Below are positions 13,873-28,117 of a stretch of DNA of 64,000 nt, piece after piece. The notes below the pieces were generated by a model. It saw only the letters and a program-made list of their open reading frames with translations, did no database searches and was not told the DNA's origin. A program made the position numbers and the translations under genes. The stretch's first letter is position 1. Every line of letters starts with the position of its first letter. The stretch comes from Pleurotus djamor (taxonomy: Eukaryota; Basidiomycota; Agaricomycetes; Agaricales; Pleurotaceae): the NCBI GenBank assembly GCA_029747585.1, contig JAPEVF010000012.1, positions 1 to 64,000 of the forward strand, written 5' to 3'.

Positions 13873-15064
13873 AAGGACATTCATTCAGGTTGCGCTCTTC
13901 TACATTTGCGATCATCATGATATGCTGCCGATGACCAGTATACGTCACTAGGTATGGGCGGTTGAAATTATGAATGGCGTGAGGAAATGAGGAGTTTCGC
14001 GCGCAGTGAAAGAGCGTACCTGAGGTCGGCGCTCCGAATCGTGTGGAACTGAGGGATCAAGCAGAAAAAGAGGACATGATAAGTCACTCAATAGAAAAAC
14101 GTGGAATGACTGAATCAAGTAAGTGTTTGGTTGAGCAGGTTGTGTCGAGTGGCGAGGAGACAGGCGCCAGTCAGTCACCATGACTGATGTGTTGTCGTCC
14201 TAGCAATTGATCAGGAAGCTTTTCCTCTCAAGATACGTGGGACGACATGGACATCATACATCATGAGTGGTTCCTGGTGTACCCAGCAACGGCCTCTGTT
14301 TTCTGTTCATCAAAGGTTGGTTTCAGCGACCGTGTCCTTCGCCGACCGCTTGTGATGTTGAAACCTTTTTCGTCCCCCAGCTCGTGGACAATCTGCTCTC
14401 TTCTCTTTCCCCCTCCACGACGTCTAACTTTGTCGACGGGCCCAGTTTAGCTGGACCTAGGCTTGGAATTCCGTGTTCATCTCGCCAGATACCTCGGAGC
14501 AACTCCCTCCGGCGATATACCGCCTGAGTTTGCCTTTGTCCCAGTGAGTCACTTCCAAAAGAATCCCACATCGGAGGAAAACTCTGGAAAGGGCCGCTAA
14601 CAGCATGGGTTTCCACAGGACCCGCAGAATCAAGAGCTCTGGCACAACATGCAAGTTTATTCAATGTTGAACTCCTCCAACATGCATACTCATCATCGTC
14701 ATCGATAGCTTCTAACCATCGTAATCGCCCAATTCTTGGCTTGGAGAGGCTGTTTCTGGAGGGTGCGTTTCAAGGTGCACCATGCCGTAACACAGCGTTG
14801 TTTTCGGCGATGCGCATTTCATCCCTGAATCCATGTCTCCGGATTGCTAATTGGCTGGCATCCTCCAGGTCCACAAATCCTTTATGCGCTAGGCGTATAT
14901 CAGCAGGCCAGGCGCCATTATAAAGTATCCACGAGATTCCCCCATCGTGCTGGCTTTTTCTCCCTTTCGCTCTTCCTCCCCTCCAGCGTCATATTCTTTT
15001 TCTTTCGTTCTCCCCTTTCATAGCTTGGTGATTGTCCAAAGGCATCGCATTCGACCTCCCCACG
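13873..15064. other. Intergenic, no confident gene
   Basis: An open minus-strand frame (14323-14664) has plausible composition, but it has no recognisable family and no neighbouring exon with matching phase. A TATA-like TATAAAG at 14919-14925 probably serves the membrane-protein gene that starts at 15065. Confidence 0.4.
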
Positions 15065-16798
15065 ATGCATTCACCGTGGCTAACTTTCACGACCTTGGTG
15101 GTCCAACTTGCTTTCTGCCGAGCCCAAACCTCCAAACTCTTTCAATGGCAATTTCAAACACAGTTCTCTGAGGACCTGCCATCGTGTCAAGAACTCACAA
15201 TAATTGTCAAATCATTCAATGCCGATAACTCAACACGTGGGACACCACCGTATTTTATGAGAGCTTTCGAGGTTGGCGGTGTGCCCTCAACGATAGGGAT
15301 CGGGTCGGAGGAGAATGGTCTGAAGTGGACGGTTGATCATCCTGTTGGTGAGTAAATCTTCCGGATCATTGCCGTTCTCTAATCAGCAAGCACATGAAAG
15401 GCTCAAAGCTCATGCTGGCCGTCGTCGATGCTAATGGGAGCTCGGGTGGTGTTCCTCCACGATTGTACACAGTAAACGGTAAGTGTCCATCTGGGTCCGT
15501 TAACTTCATTCTAAGCGAGAAACGTGCAGCTGGTCAGTCAACGTCCTGTATACCGAATCGTCAACAAAATTCTTTCACCATCTCCGCCAACATCTCTGAT
15601 ACCGCTCAAACATGCGACCCATGGGGCATGACGATAACAGGCGGGATCCGCCCTTACACCGTCACCCTCGCAGCTCTGAACTCTCCCGTAATGACAAATG
15701 TCACCATGGGTGCAAACGATGACCGCTTTACCTACATCAACCGCGCAGATCCAGGCACTACCCTACTTGGTCAGCTTGCTCCACTATTCAGTTTCCTGTA
15801 TCTGTCACTTACATTTCTGCATGACGTGTAGCTGCGGTCAGTGATGTGTGAGTTCGACTCTTCTTCATCCGCTATGAGGCAGTGCAGATAGCTTAATTCA
15901 TTTACAGGACAGGGAGGTATGCGTCTGGAACAGCTACGGTTAAAACGGCAGGTGAGTTGAAAGTTTCAATTCGAGACCCCAGCGGACGTACTGCGTCTGT
16001 CCCACGCCGGGTATCCCAGACCATTTAGCTAATTAATTTGTCTCTCAAGGTTCGACAAATGTCGATTGCATTGGTCTCGTTACCTCGAGCGGTAACTCCA
16101 CTGTAATACAACAGCAAATGGAAGAAGCCGCTCGTAAGGCAGACGATGACCGTCGACGCCGCCAAGTCATCACAGGAGTCTGCGCCGCCGTAGGCGTTAT
16201 CGCTGGTCTGGCCCTTGCTGCTGCTGCGTACTGGTATTACCGCCGCCGGAATCGCCAACGCCAAGAACTCGAAGAAGCTCAACCTCGCAAATTCGAAGAC
16301 TCCAATGGACACGAACAGTACGTCTCTGCCATCGCATTCCCGCACGATGCATCCCCCAGCCATTCGCGATCACCAAAATCCGCCGAACTCTCCGGTTCGT
16401 CTGTCGCCCTCATGCACGCCCAATACGCCGACGCCGCCACCTTTGATCCCTACCAACAAACATCGAATACAGAATCTTCTCGACCTCATTCAGATTCAAC
16501 CAGCTCGAGCGGGGCTGGAGCTGGACTGAGTTCACGTCCTTCATTCGCCGCTTTCCCCACATCCTCACGGCGGTATAATAAAGCTGCTGAAGCCGGATTC
16601 AGACCGTCATCTTCGGGCAGTGGATCACAACGACCCATGTCCTCTGATGGATCAAGTCAGGTGGGATCATCATCATATCCACCAACCACACACTTGCTTG
16701 ACGACCAACCTGAAATCATCATTCAACATCGAGACGGTGGACCCACTGTCCGGGAATTACCGCCACCGTATGCGGATCGTGGACAACGACAAGGTTGA
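15065..16798 (+). CDS. Single-pass membrane protein, extracellular beta-rich domain, unknown function
   Basis: Six exons (15065-15347, 15401-15478, 15530-15769, 15832-15847, 15908-15951, 16050-16798) give 469 residues; exon 4 is only 16 nt. A signal peptide (cleavage near FCRAQTSK) is followed by a ~250-residue lumenal or extracellular region with several Asn-X-Ser/Thr sites and paired Cys (LPSCQEL, TSCIPNR, QTCDPWG, VDCIGLV). One transmembrane helix (GVCAAVGVIAGLALAAAAYW) is followed by a basic stop-transfer run YYRRRNRQRQ. The cytoplasmic tail (~190 residues) is low-complexity Ser/Pro/Gln and ends with a proline-rich LPPPYADRG, which contains a PPxY motif that could recruit WW domains. The architecture matches a type of basidiomycete surface protein known to me only as hypothetical. 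Confidence 0.8.
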
Positions 16799-17043
16799 TT
16801 GTGTACTTGATTTTCCTGTTTGCTTTTCTTCTTATCTGGTATACCTCATGTTGTTGTTACATCACTTTTACCCTCTCTTCCACTTGTTACACGTAGCATA
16901 AATACTCGCTGCTTCAATACATCAATACATAGTGAGCTCCGTCGCTGAGATTCCCTGAGTTGGATGTCGAATATGCGTTACCCATTGCTTTATCATTACA
17001 TGGTTCTGGCTATCAAGACAATACACAAACATCCTTCTACTTC

Positions 17044-17860
17044 CTACAACTGTGCCAAAATATTTTCAGCGCTTGTAATGGTAAGTTTGCTGGGGATTTC
17101 CTCGACGGCTATGGCACTACAAGTAGAACCATGCGCAATAATAACGAATCGCTAATAAAAATANCATGAGTAGATGCATGCAGAATAGACACAAGGGTAT
17201 CTACCTTGGCGCGGGGCGCGCCTAAGAGAGGAGACGCATCGAAGATAAGACCGAGCTTGCTAACGAACTCTCCCTTGTCATCACTGATGAAGTGTACGCC
17301 TAGCAAGAGCATGTCAGCTAATTCGTAAAGGCTTGCCATCAAGGAATGAACCTGTTCCATTCGGGGCGAGATTCTCCTTCCACGCCCTGTCCTCAATCAG
17401 GATCATAGAATACTTCCCATGAATGTGAAATCTTACTTCATGACGAAGACGTCGTTCACAGCAACCTTGAGATGCATATATATGCGCATTCAGCACAGAG
17501 ATACAACGATCCAAACAGACCAGGTTACCCACAATGTAGATGTTACTGACGCCCTTGGCCTTGAATTGTTCAAGCTTTTCAATGTAACCTGGAACCTGAG
17601 CATGACAAGTCCCTGTGAAGGCTCCAGGTACCCCNGACCTATCCAAAGAGTCGTCAACGAGAGCAACTTGAGGACGAAGGCAGCGAGAAACCCACAATGA
17701 GGCTCGTTCCAGTCAACGTCAGTGGGGCACCGGAGGCAGCGTCGTTCTCTTTGACAGAGACCTCTGGAATTTCCTCGCCCGGTTTGATCTGGGCGTTGGC
17801 GAGAAGCTGAGCGAAAGCAGAGTGCGCTGCCTGGGCAGTACCGGTGATGATGGAAGTCAT
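17044..17860 (-). CDS. AHP1: Peroxiredoxin, AHP1/Prx5-type thioredoxin peroxidase
   Basis: It reduces alkyl hydroperoxides with thioredoxin, mainly in the cytosol. Six exons (17860-17696, 17638-17533, 17465-17437, 17386-17352, 17299-17205, 17151-17044) give 178 residues, normal for the family. Conserved blocks are QIKPGEEIPEVSVKEND, VGVPGAFTGTCHAQVPGYIE with the peroxidatic Cys, VAVNDVFVMKAW, and FISDDKGEFVSKLGLIFD. The N at 17635 must be an extra base: without it exon 2 is exactly 35 codons. The active-site TPxC is TGTC here (Pro to Gly), while the Thr and Cys are kept. The last exon reads RFVIIAHGSTCSAIAVEE, somewhat divergent, with an extra Cys. It is convergent with the membrane-protein gene; their stop codons are 245 bp apart. 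Confidence 0.93.
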
Positions 17861-17948
17861 TCCTTGGGATTGTGGTATCGTTTGAATGGGTGATATCGAT
17901 TAGTGGGGGGNAAAGAGTGGCTCTGCTCAGCGTCGTGAGTATTGCATC

Positions 17949-17954
17949 TATATA
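17949..17954 (-). promoter_or_regulatory. TATA-like element upstream of AHP1-type gene
   Basis: TATATA lies about 90 bp upstream of the ATG at 17860. Confidence 0.45.
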
Positions 17955-18035
17955 TACTGGTCAAAGTATGTTGAGGTCCTTCATCGATGACGTCATAAAA
18001 GCAGAAAGCGTCAAGTTGCCATAACGCGACGCGAT

Positions 18036-20829
<2,794 letters not shown>

Positions 20830-22048
20830 CAATGTTGGTCCAGGGTAAACGTTGGGTACTTGAGTGGCGACCAGGCGTTGACGCGTTGACGTTGTGCAGT
20901 GGGCGTAGGCGTTGACGTTGAGTCCTAGACATGATGCCTGCCTTGAGGCCTGAAGCTAAAGCAAGAAGCTCGAGGCCGAAGCTTGATGAAGGCATTGTGA
21001 AGGCTTGGCGAGGGCCTGACCGAGTTTGAACCAGGTAACAGGGACGACCTAGGGGGTAGGTCCTTCGTCCAAGACATTGAAAAGACTCAAGGAGACCTTG
21101 TAGATCTCTGAGTCGTCTTTAGTTAAAAGCACGAGTTCGTTTTGAAAAGTCGTATAGGAAGCGTGCATATTTACATGAAAAAGGGTGTGCTCTGGGTATA
21201 CATAGCTCCCAGAGCGGTAGCTAAACATCGCGTCTCCTTTGAAAACATGATAATGTCAACAATGCGAAGAAATCTGAGCACATTTATATATGCACTGACC
21301 GTGATCCGCAGCCGCAGCATAGACAGGCAGCCAGACAATCACATATCCCGACAAAGAACCCAGTAATCGCTGCGATGACGTCATGAAGCAATGATAAGAG
21401 ATGGGGAGCTGAACGCCATCATTACTCACCGCCAACAATGCACTCCAAGCAGCTTGCAATCAAGTCAATGATGGCCATTATTGCATCTCCAATGCAAGCA
21501 AATATCCCTTTATGCAACTTGAGCTATGGGAGGTGTCTATGGGAATAAAGGACGCGAGAGGGATACCTGCGAAACAAGAACATATGACACTAGAGTCGTG
21601 GAATTATTAGTACATCTTTTGCGCGTCGGGCATTGTGCAGCACCGACCCCATTCTTGAAGAAGAGTTGTATTCCAGAAGAAAGCAACGGTGGATAAAATC
21701 AAGGGAGCACTCTCGGCTTCACGCTCTCTTGCTTACACAGTGTTGGATACTATGACGTTCAGTGTTCCCATGGACTGCCAGACCTTCCTTTTACGTCGTG
21801 GTACTACTCCAGGGCAAGTCGCGAGTCCCGCTGGGGGAAAGGTGGGAGAAAACTTCAATCACCTTAGAATTAAGTACCGACTACGACAGAGTCCCAGGCA
21901 GGGAACGACATCTAAGAGCAGAATGGACAAATGGCAGAAAATAAAGATATATACTAGTGCCACCAGCGGCCTTCACAAGGCGTAAATTGACGACCGAAAG
22001 GCCGAGAAAATACGTGTGCGAAGGCCAACAAAAAGCTTGTTGGCGTGA
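20830..22048. other. Intergenic, no gene recognised
   Basis: The octamer GCGTTGAC occurs three times between 20875 and 20916, with an ACGCGT at 20881-20886, just upstream of the PRP43-like start. The remainder contains only short shadow frames. The last ~100 bp are the hydrophobin 3' region. Confidence 0.45.
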
Positions 22049-22708
22049 TCACAAGTTGACGTTGGCGGGCATGCATCCGAGGGCGATCAAGCCGTTCTGA
22101 GCAATAAAAAAAATCATAAGCACAGGTTACAATAGCACAAAGAAAGTCACCGACGAAATTGTTGTTTTCGCAGCAAACAGCCTGACTATTGCACGTGTTG
22201 CTGCCAAGGAGGCCCGAACAATCGACTATTACAGCATGGAGGATGATCAATGAGTGGGAAGGGGACTCGATTATATGGGGTATACATACCACCAACGGGG
22301 ACATTAGCACCGACGTCAAGAACCTTAAGGAGGATAGCAATAAGGCCGGTGATGCTCCCAGCCTAGAATCGCTGGGCGTTAACCATTTGTCAAAGGGGCG
22401 AGAGGTTGCTTACATTCTGGACACTGTTGCAGCATTGTACTATTAAAATGATCAGAATGCTGCCACTGAGGTGACGATCCCAGAGGCATTCTCACCTGGA
22501 CCGGTAGAACATTTGTTAGTTCCTTGCGGGGCAGGTGCAGTTATCGTCTGCAGAGATTGTCAGCACCTGTAGCAACTGGGCAGAACCTCAAAAGAGTTAC
22601 CACGGTCGTGGTGGAGGTCGGTTCGGTGCGACGACCTGGGGCGGCGACCGCAAGGGCAACGACGAAGGCGACGAGGAAGAACAAAGTGGATTGAGAGCGG
22701 TGGAACAT
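22049..22708 (-). CDS. Class I hydrophobin
   Basis: A secreted amphipathic protein that self-assembles at air-water interfaces and coats aerial hyphae and fruit bodies. Six exons (22708-22601, 22547-22496, 22439-22414, 22362-22290, 22225-22155, 22096-22049) give 125 residues. A signal peptide (MFHRSQSTLFFLVAFVVALA) precedes a short Thr-rich segment. The eight cysteines are in the class I pattern: C-x6-CC-x31-C-x8-C-x5-CC-x12-C-x7, in KCSTGPVQCCNSV, VDCSGLLGSNTC, AVCCENNNF and LGCMPANVNL. The region between C3 and C4 is hydrophobic (GLIAILLKVLDVGANVPV). The terminal GLIALGCMPANVNL is close to agaricomycete consensus. A second, divergent hydrophobin lies 3.7 kb away on the same strand. Confidence 0.95.
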
Positions 22709-22824
22709 CTTGCACGATGGTAGTGAAGGTGTAAAGAGGTGAGTGAGTTGAGTGAGTAGAGAGGTGTAGAGAGAGAAGTAGAAGCGAAAGTGCTCTGAAG
22801 AAATCACCCACCAACCTGACCACC

Positions 22825-22831
22825 TTTTATA
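22825..22831 (-). promoter_or_regulatory. TATA box of the first hydrophobin
   Basis: TATAAAA on the minus strand lies about 117 bp before the ATG. A CT-rich leader (CTCTCTACACCTCTCTACTC) sits between them, typical of strongly expressed basidiomycete genes. Confidence 0.7.
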
Positions 22832-23500
22832 CGATTTCACGAGAGGCTGACCTCGATTCATGGGCGGTTGTAAGTAATTGTTTGGTCGTTTGCCGAGGCG
22901 GATAGAGGGCACCATCGAGGCCGTAGTGGTGTAAGAAGCAAACCAAGGAATTGCGAAGTATTCGTTTGTCAAGTTTAGAGTATGAATGGCGAGTATATCG
23001 TGTTGCCGCCCGCCGACGAGACCTTTAACGTAAGTAGTTTCACCTACTCATTTATTAGGCGTTCGAATAACCACCCGACGATAGGTTCGAGGACATCGAG
23101 CGAATAAGGGTGGCTGGATGCTGTCAACGTTAACAACTATACCCCCGGTTGAAAAAAGGGCGCAGTTGGACTTGCCTTGCGCTTGATCTTTGCCTGACAA
23201 TGGAACAATAGAAGGACGACGAAACATCCAGAACGTTGGGCGAGTTGCATGGTCGATTCAGCCCAATGGCGCAGCTGAAATTAATCGCTCCAAAATCGCT
23301 CATTCATTTCAAGGACCTTCCATGACTGAGAAAAGCCAATGCATTCAAACATCCACGAAGAAATAAGGAAAGTACGTAACAAGAAGAGGAATGATGCGTC
23401 AATGGGTAACTGAAGGTTGGTGAACGATGGTGCGAAACGGGAGGATGAAGGAAGGGTAACAGGTACGAATCAGGTTTTTCGGCTGATGCTCGAGAACGAT
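22832..23500. other. Intergenic: hydrophobin promoter and beta-tubulin 3' region
   Basis: No coding frame with protein character was seen. The stretch separates the hydrophobin start from the beta-tubulin stop. Confidence 0.5.
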
Positions 23501-25340
23501 TTACTGCTCCTCCTCAGGAACTTCTTCTTCGTACTCACCCTCCTCTTCGTCAGCGCTGAACGATACCATTTAGCACCGCCAAGACAACGCGAACAAAAAA
23601 NCAACTCACGTGGCATCTTGGTATTGCTGGTATTCAGCAACAAGATCTTGCATGTTCGATTCGGCTTCGGTGAACTGAGTTTGTTCATTAGACGACACCG
23701 CTCCACCAACGAGAAGATAGGACAAACCTCCATTTCATCCATACCCTCTTGGGTGTACCAATGCAAGAACGCCTTGCGCTTGAACATGGCCGTGAATTGG
23801 TCATTGACACGCTTGAACAGTTCTTGGATGGCGGTGGAGTTACCCAAGAAGGTAACGGCCATCTTGCAACCACGAGGAGGAATGTCACACTGAGCAGTGA
23901 GGACGTTGTTAGGAATCCACTCGACGAAGTAAGCCGAGTTCTTGTTCTGGACGTTCTGCATTTGCTCTTCGACTTCTTTCATTGAAACCTTGCCACGGAA
24001 GACAGCAGCAACCTACATAGCGGTTCAAAGATAGCAACATGTGAGAAAAGAATGACGCGCACAGTGAGATAGCGGCCATGGCGAGGGTCAGACGCAGCCA
24101 TCATGTTTTTGGCGTCGAACATTTGCTGTGTGAGTTCAGGGACGGTGACGGCGCGGTACTGCTGGCTGCCGCGAGCCGTGAGGGGAGCAAAGCCGGTCAT
24201 GAAGAAGTGTAGACGGGGGAAGGGAACTGAGCGCGGACGTGAGGTGCGTTCATGCTTGAAAGTATGGAGACTTACCCATGTTGACGGCGAGCTTCCTGAG
24301 ATCGGAGTTGAGCTGGCCAGGGAATCGTAGACAGGTCGTAATACCAGACATGACGATAGAAATGAGGTGGTTAAGATCGCCATATGTGGGGGTCGTGAGT
24401 TTGAGAGTGCGGAAGCAGATATCGTAGAGAGCTTCGTTATCTATACAGAAGGTCTCGTCGGAGTTCTCAACAAGTTGATGGACGGAGAGGGTGGCGTTGT
24501 AAGGCTTGAGTTGCACAGGGTTAATACGCGAAAACGNCAGACAGATTTTTAGAAAAAAAAAGACAAACCTCAACGACAGTGTCAGAGACCTTGGGACTGG
24601 GTACAACAGAGTATGTGCACATCATACGATCGGGGTACTCTTCACGGATCTTCGAGATGAGGAGCGTACCCATACCAGCACCAGTGCCTCCACCAAGAGA
24701 ATGCGTGATTTGGAACCCTGGGATATACGTGAGCACGTGACCGGAAAATGATGGGGATGCATGGGCTACCTTGCAAGCAATCTGTTCCTTCGGCCTCCTT
24801 GCGAACAACGTCGAGGACGCCATCGACGAGCTCAGCTCCCTCGGTGTAGTCTAGATAGATTCATGACCATCGGGCGAGAAAGGAAAGACAGTGGTGATGG
24901 TACTCACGACCCTTGGCCCAATTGTTACCAGCACCATTTTGTCCAAAGACAAAGTTGTCCGGTCGGAAAAGGCCTCCCAGAGGACCAGAGCGAACGGAGT
25001 CCATGGTTCCAGGCTCCAGATCGACCAAGACAGCACGAGGAACGTACTTGTTGGCCCCAATCTCATTGTAGTAGACAGAGATGCGTTCCAACTGGAGGTC
25101 GTTGGTTCCCTTGTAGAGACCATCTGGTTCAATTCCGTGCTCGTCCGAGACTACCTCCCAGAACTTGGCACCTATGGAGAGAGGAGATCAATGACTGAGC
25201 CACCACGGCGAGATTGCATATATCGATTGCATACCGATTTGGTTGCCACACTGTCGCACACGATGATCAGCTTTTGTATATACGCTCAAAAGGATGCAGA
25301 GACTTACCTGGCCAGTCTGAAGGTGGACGATTTCACGCAT
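23501..25340 (-). CDS. TUB2: Beta-tubulin
   Basis: The GTP-binding beta subunit of microtubules. Ten exons (25340-25308, 25250-25235, 25171-24908, 24850-24770, 24717-24569, 24504-24276, 24226-24063, 24012-23728, 23674-23610, 23555-23501) give 446 residues; exon 2 is 16 nt. It starts [11 protein letters not shown], carries the tubulin signature GGGTGAGMG, and ends with the acidic tail [15 protein letters not shown]. At sites known from benzimidazole resistance it has His6, Cys165, Tyr167, Glu198 and Phe200. A CACAG directly before the ATG suggests a 5' UTR intron. It lies between the two hydrophobin genes, all on the minus strand. Confidence 0.98.
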
Positions 25341-26446
25341 TCTGTGAGAGAAAAGTCATCAGCCGTGTTCAAGATGAAAGTGGTACGTTTATCAAAAGCG
25401 CGAAAAAAGAGGCTCAAGGAACGTTGAGCGCGTCGTTTGCCAGCCAAACGCGCGACGAAGAGGCCATAGGATGAGGAGAAAACTCACATGAATGAGGATG
25501 GGGAGTGGATTGGCTTTGTTGGTCGTAAAGAAGGAGGAGGACGAGTATTAGGAACGTGTTCAGCTTGAGGGCAAGCAAAAATTTGAGGCTCCGCTTGAAC
25601 GTCCGGCGTCGACCGCACCTGGTCATAGCGCAACATCAGACCTCGAGGCGATCGCCGTACATAACAAAGCAGCCATTTGTTCATCCAATGTCCCTACGCC
25701 TGAGACATGCATAATGTGGCTGGCGGCGCGTCCACAACAAACGACGTAAGAAACGGGCGCAATCCCATGAAGCATCGTAAATGATTCACATGGCCGACCA
25801 CGCCTTCTCGCAGTTTAAGCTCGCGTTGACGTATCCAAGACTCCAGGATGCACTTGCTACTCTGGTCGGCGTACTCGAGTCCATGCAATCGCAGCTCTGT
25901 CGGAGCCGATACAGGCCTTATACGTAGATGTAACCCACGCGCAAGTGTGCGAGTTCCGGATGATGCCTCTAGAACGCAGGCTGCTTGGAAGAACCTATGG
26001 ATAGGTTTGCTTCCGAAAGAACCATCCAGTGATGCTTTTCCGTCGGGCTTTCCGCAATGACACTGTCAAACACATCTATGTACATACTTCTTCAACATAA
26101 GACAGCCCTGAATCCACGCGCAAAGACCGATGTTGTCACCGTAAGTATAATATATCCCATTCGAGTGATACCGTTAGTCTGTCTCTGTGATTGGCTCAGT
26201 GTTCGACAGGATGTGAGTAACTCTCTTGTGGCGAGGGCTTGGGTTGGGCGAGCACAAGCGGCGCCTTCACACGTAGAGTCAATCTGTCTTTCCGTCAAAT
26301 CACTATCATTCGTTCAAACCGATATTGAAGCCCTCGGAGATATCACAGTCAATCGAAGCATCCTTTCGACTGTAAGCCAAGCTGTTATTTACGAAAGTAT
26401 AAACGAATCTCCCGGTAAACTCGACCCCCCTCAAAGACTAGGCCAA
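25341..26446. other. Intergenic: beta-tubulin promoter and 3' region of second hydrophobin
   Basis: The plus-strand open frame 26057-26515 overlaps the last hydrophobin exon and lacks protein character. Nothing else was recognised. Confidence 0.5.
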
Positions 26447-27044
26447 TCACAAAATTTGAATGGGCACGCAGCCAATGGTAACGATACCGTGCTAAGGGAC
26501 CCAATTGTCAGATAAAAATAAGTACGTGGATGTTGAGCTAAACGCGTACCAGGTCCAGACCTTCGCAGCACACAGCCTCTTTCTGGCACTTCTGACTCAA
26601 AGTCAAAGGGGTCAAGACACCGATGTCGATGGGGGTGCACTTAAGGCCTCTGGATGTAGAAAATTATGAACAGCACTGAGGCGGGGGTCGAATCACATAC
26701 ACAAGATCAGTCGCGCTGAGGACAGCCTCAAGAATCTCGACAGTCAGATTCAGGAGACCGAAAATTATGCCAAGGACTTTGTGAGGATCATACTACACAA
26801 AGGTCAACATCTGGAGGGATTGCACACAGACGAGCTCACGCGTTCCAACGAATTGCAACACTGGGATACCTTCCCGTTCGCGCAGGAGAGTGTACCTGGC
26901 TCGGTTCTCGCCTACACAGCGTGCTTGAGACAGAGCACGGTACGCCAACGAGAAGGAACTCACCTCTATGACGGGTGTGGCGGCAGCAAGAAGTGCGCAG
27001 AGAGCAACGGTGAAAAAAAGGAGCTTGATGATACGGGCAGACAT
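26447..27044 (-). CDS. Class I hydrophobin, divergent
   Basis: Five exons (27044-26964, 26911-26840, 26792-26701, 26649-26550, 26491-26447) give 129 residues. A signal peptide (MSARIIKLLFFTVALCALLA) is followed by the eight-cysteine pattern C-x7-CC-x39-C-x16-C-x5-CC-x12-C-x6: LSCANGKVSQCCNS, LKCTPIDIGV, LSQKCQKEAVCC, IGCVPIQIL. The spacing lies at the upper limit of class I. The C3-C4 region is hydrophobic but carries acidic residues (FGLLNLTVEILEAVLSATD), unlike the first hydrophobin. Introns fall at partly different places: the C1-CC segment is uninterrupted here but split in the first gene. The two are therefore old paralogues, not a recent tandem copy. Confidence 0.9.
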
Positions 27045-27987
27045 CTTTATGCAAGAGATGTGGTTGGGGGGAGTTAGAATCTACAAGAGAAAATTTTCCT
27101 AACGTCCTGACTTCGAGCAAGCTGCCTTTTAACCAACGGAGAGAACCAAGTTCGCGGAGGTATCTTGTCAGGACGTGAGATTGAAGCGAATATCGCCCCG
27201 TCGGAAGGGCTTTTTTAATTTGTTATGGATCAATGATGACGGAACTGGTTAAAGACGCTTAAACCCAGACACTCACAGAAGGGCTATCCTATCAGTTGTG
27301 TTACGAGAAGAAGGTCGTCCCATGTGCGACCCTTCGCCTGAACGTTCAACATCCCCATCACAGCCTGACGAAGTAAGGATACAATAATGCAGGACCTTGC
27401 AGGAACTCAGAACAACACCAAGAGACGTCCCGGCCCTTCCTTTTTGGTGGCGTTCCGGAGAGCCGTAGAGGGAGATGCAAAGTACACCGAGCCCTGGCCG
27501 AAGGAAGTTGGTCGACAGCCAAGTTAAACAGCCTAATCTAGCACGCCAAGAGTCACCGCAGCCGAAGACGTGCCATGACCGACCATGCAGAGTATCTCAG
27601 TACCTGACCGATGATGCTGCGAGTATCGTCCAACACGAAAATGGCACAGAAGATACCAGGATGGCATCGCTGGACCGAAGCCGGAGTCTCGCAGATCCTG
27701 TGACAACGATTCAGGCAAGATTCAGCACGAAAAACGGTGGCAGAAGTCAAGGGAAGTCTAGAGCAACGGATATTGAAAAATGCGCGTTCGGAGAACGCTA
27801 AGGAATGATAGGGAGGAACTGTTCGATGGGTAGTATTCGATCAGGTACTTGGCATTTCCCTGAATCCGGGTAATAATTATCAGTAATTAAATATTTAAAC
27901 CCCCTACTTGCCTCTGAGGGGTTTCTGACTGCTTGGGTACGTTCTAGTGGCCACTGGGAGTACACATTGAGTTAAAAAAANCACAAA
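27045..27987. other. Intergenic, upstream of second hydrophobin
   Basis: The proximal part is the hydrophobin promoter (a TTAAAA element near 27127-27132). A plus-strand open frame at 27475-27801 has no family resemblance. The AT-rich segment 27870-27920 leads into the hairpin block. Confidence 0.45.
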
Positions 27988-28019
27988 AGGCTAGGATTCG
28001 CGCACGCGAACCCTAGCCT
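27988..28019. repeat. 32-bp near-perfect palindrome
   Basis: AGGCTAGGATTCGCG is followed by CA and then CGCGAACCCTAGCCT. The 15-bp arms pair with one mismatch. It opens a block of hairpin-forming sequence. Confidence 0.8.
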
Positions 28020-28050
28020 GTACCCAGCATTGGTTCTTGGGCAGCCAAGT

Positions 28051-28106
28051 TAGCGTTAGGGGATAGGGTTAGGGGATAGGGTTAGGTTAGCTGGTTAGGG
28101 TTCGGG
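28051..28106 (+). repeat. Telomere-like GTTAGGG-rich tract
   Basis: GTTAGGGGATAG occurs twice in direct tandem, then GGTTAGGTTAGCTGGTTAGG follows. It resembles degenerate TTAGGG repeats, but it lies in the middle of a gene-rich region and is short. Confidence 0.7.
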
Positions 28107-28117
28107 GACATCCCCCC

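Noticed and set aside
14323..14664. Minus-strand open frame of 113 codons
   Set aside because: It has no recognisable family and could not be joined to further exons; kept only as an uncertain remark.
26057..26515. Plus-strand open frame of 152 codons
   Set aside because: It overlaps the last exon of the divergent hydrophobin and shows no protein-like pattern.
27200..27222. GCCC-GGGC hairpin with a T run resembling a bacterial terminator
   Set aside because: The genome is eukaryotic and no RNA polymerase III gene precedes it.
28051..28106. TTAGGG-like repeats as a chromosome end
   Set aside because: The tract is short and degenerate, and genes continue on both sides, so this is not a telomere.
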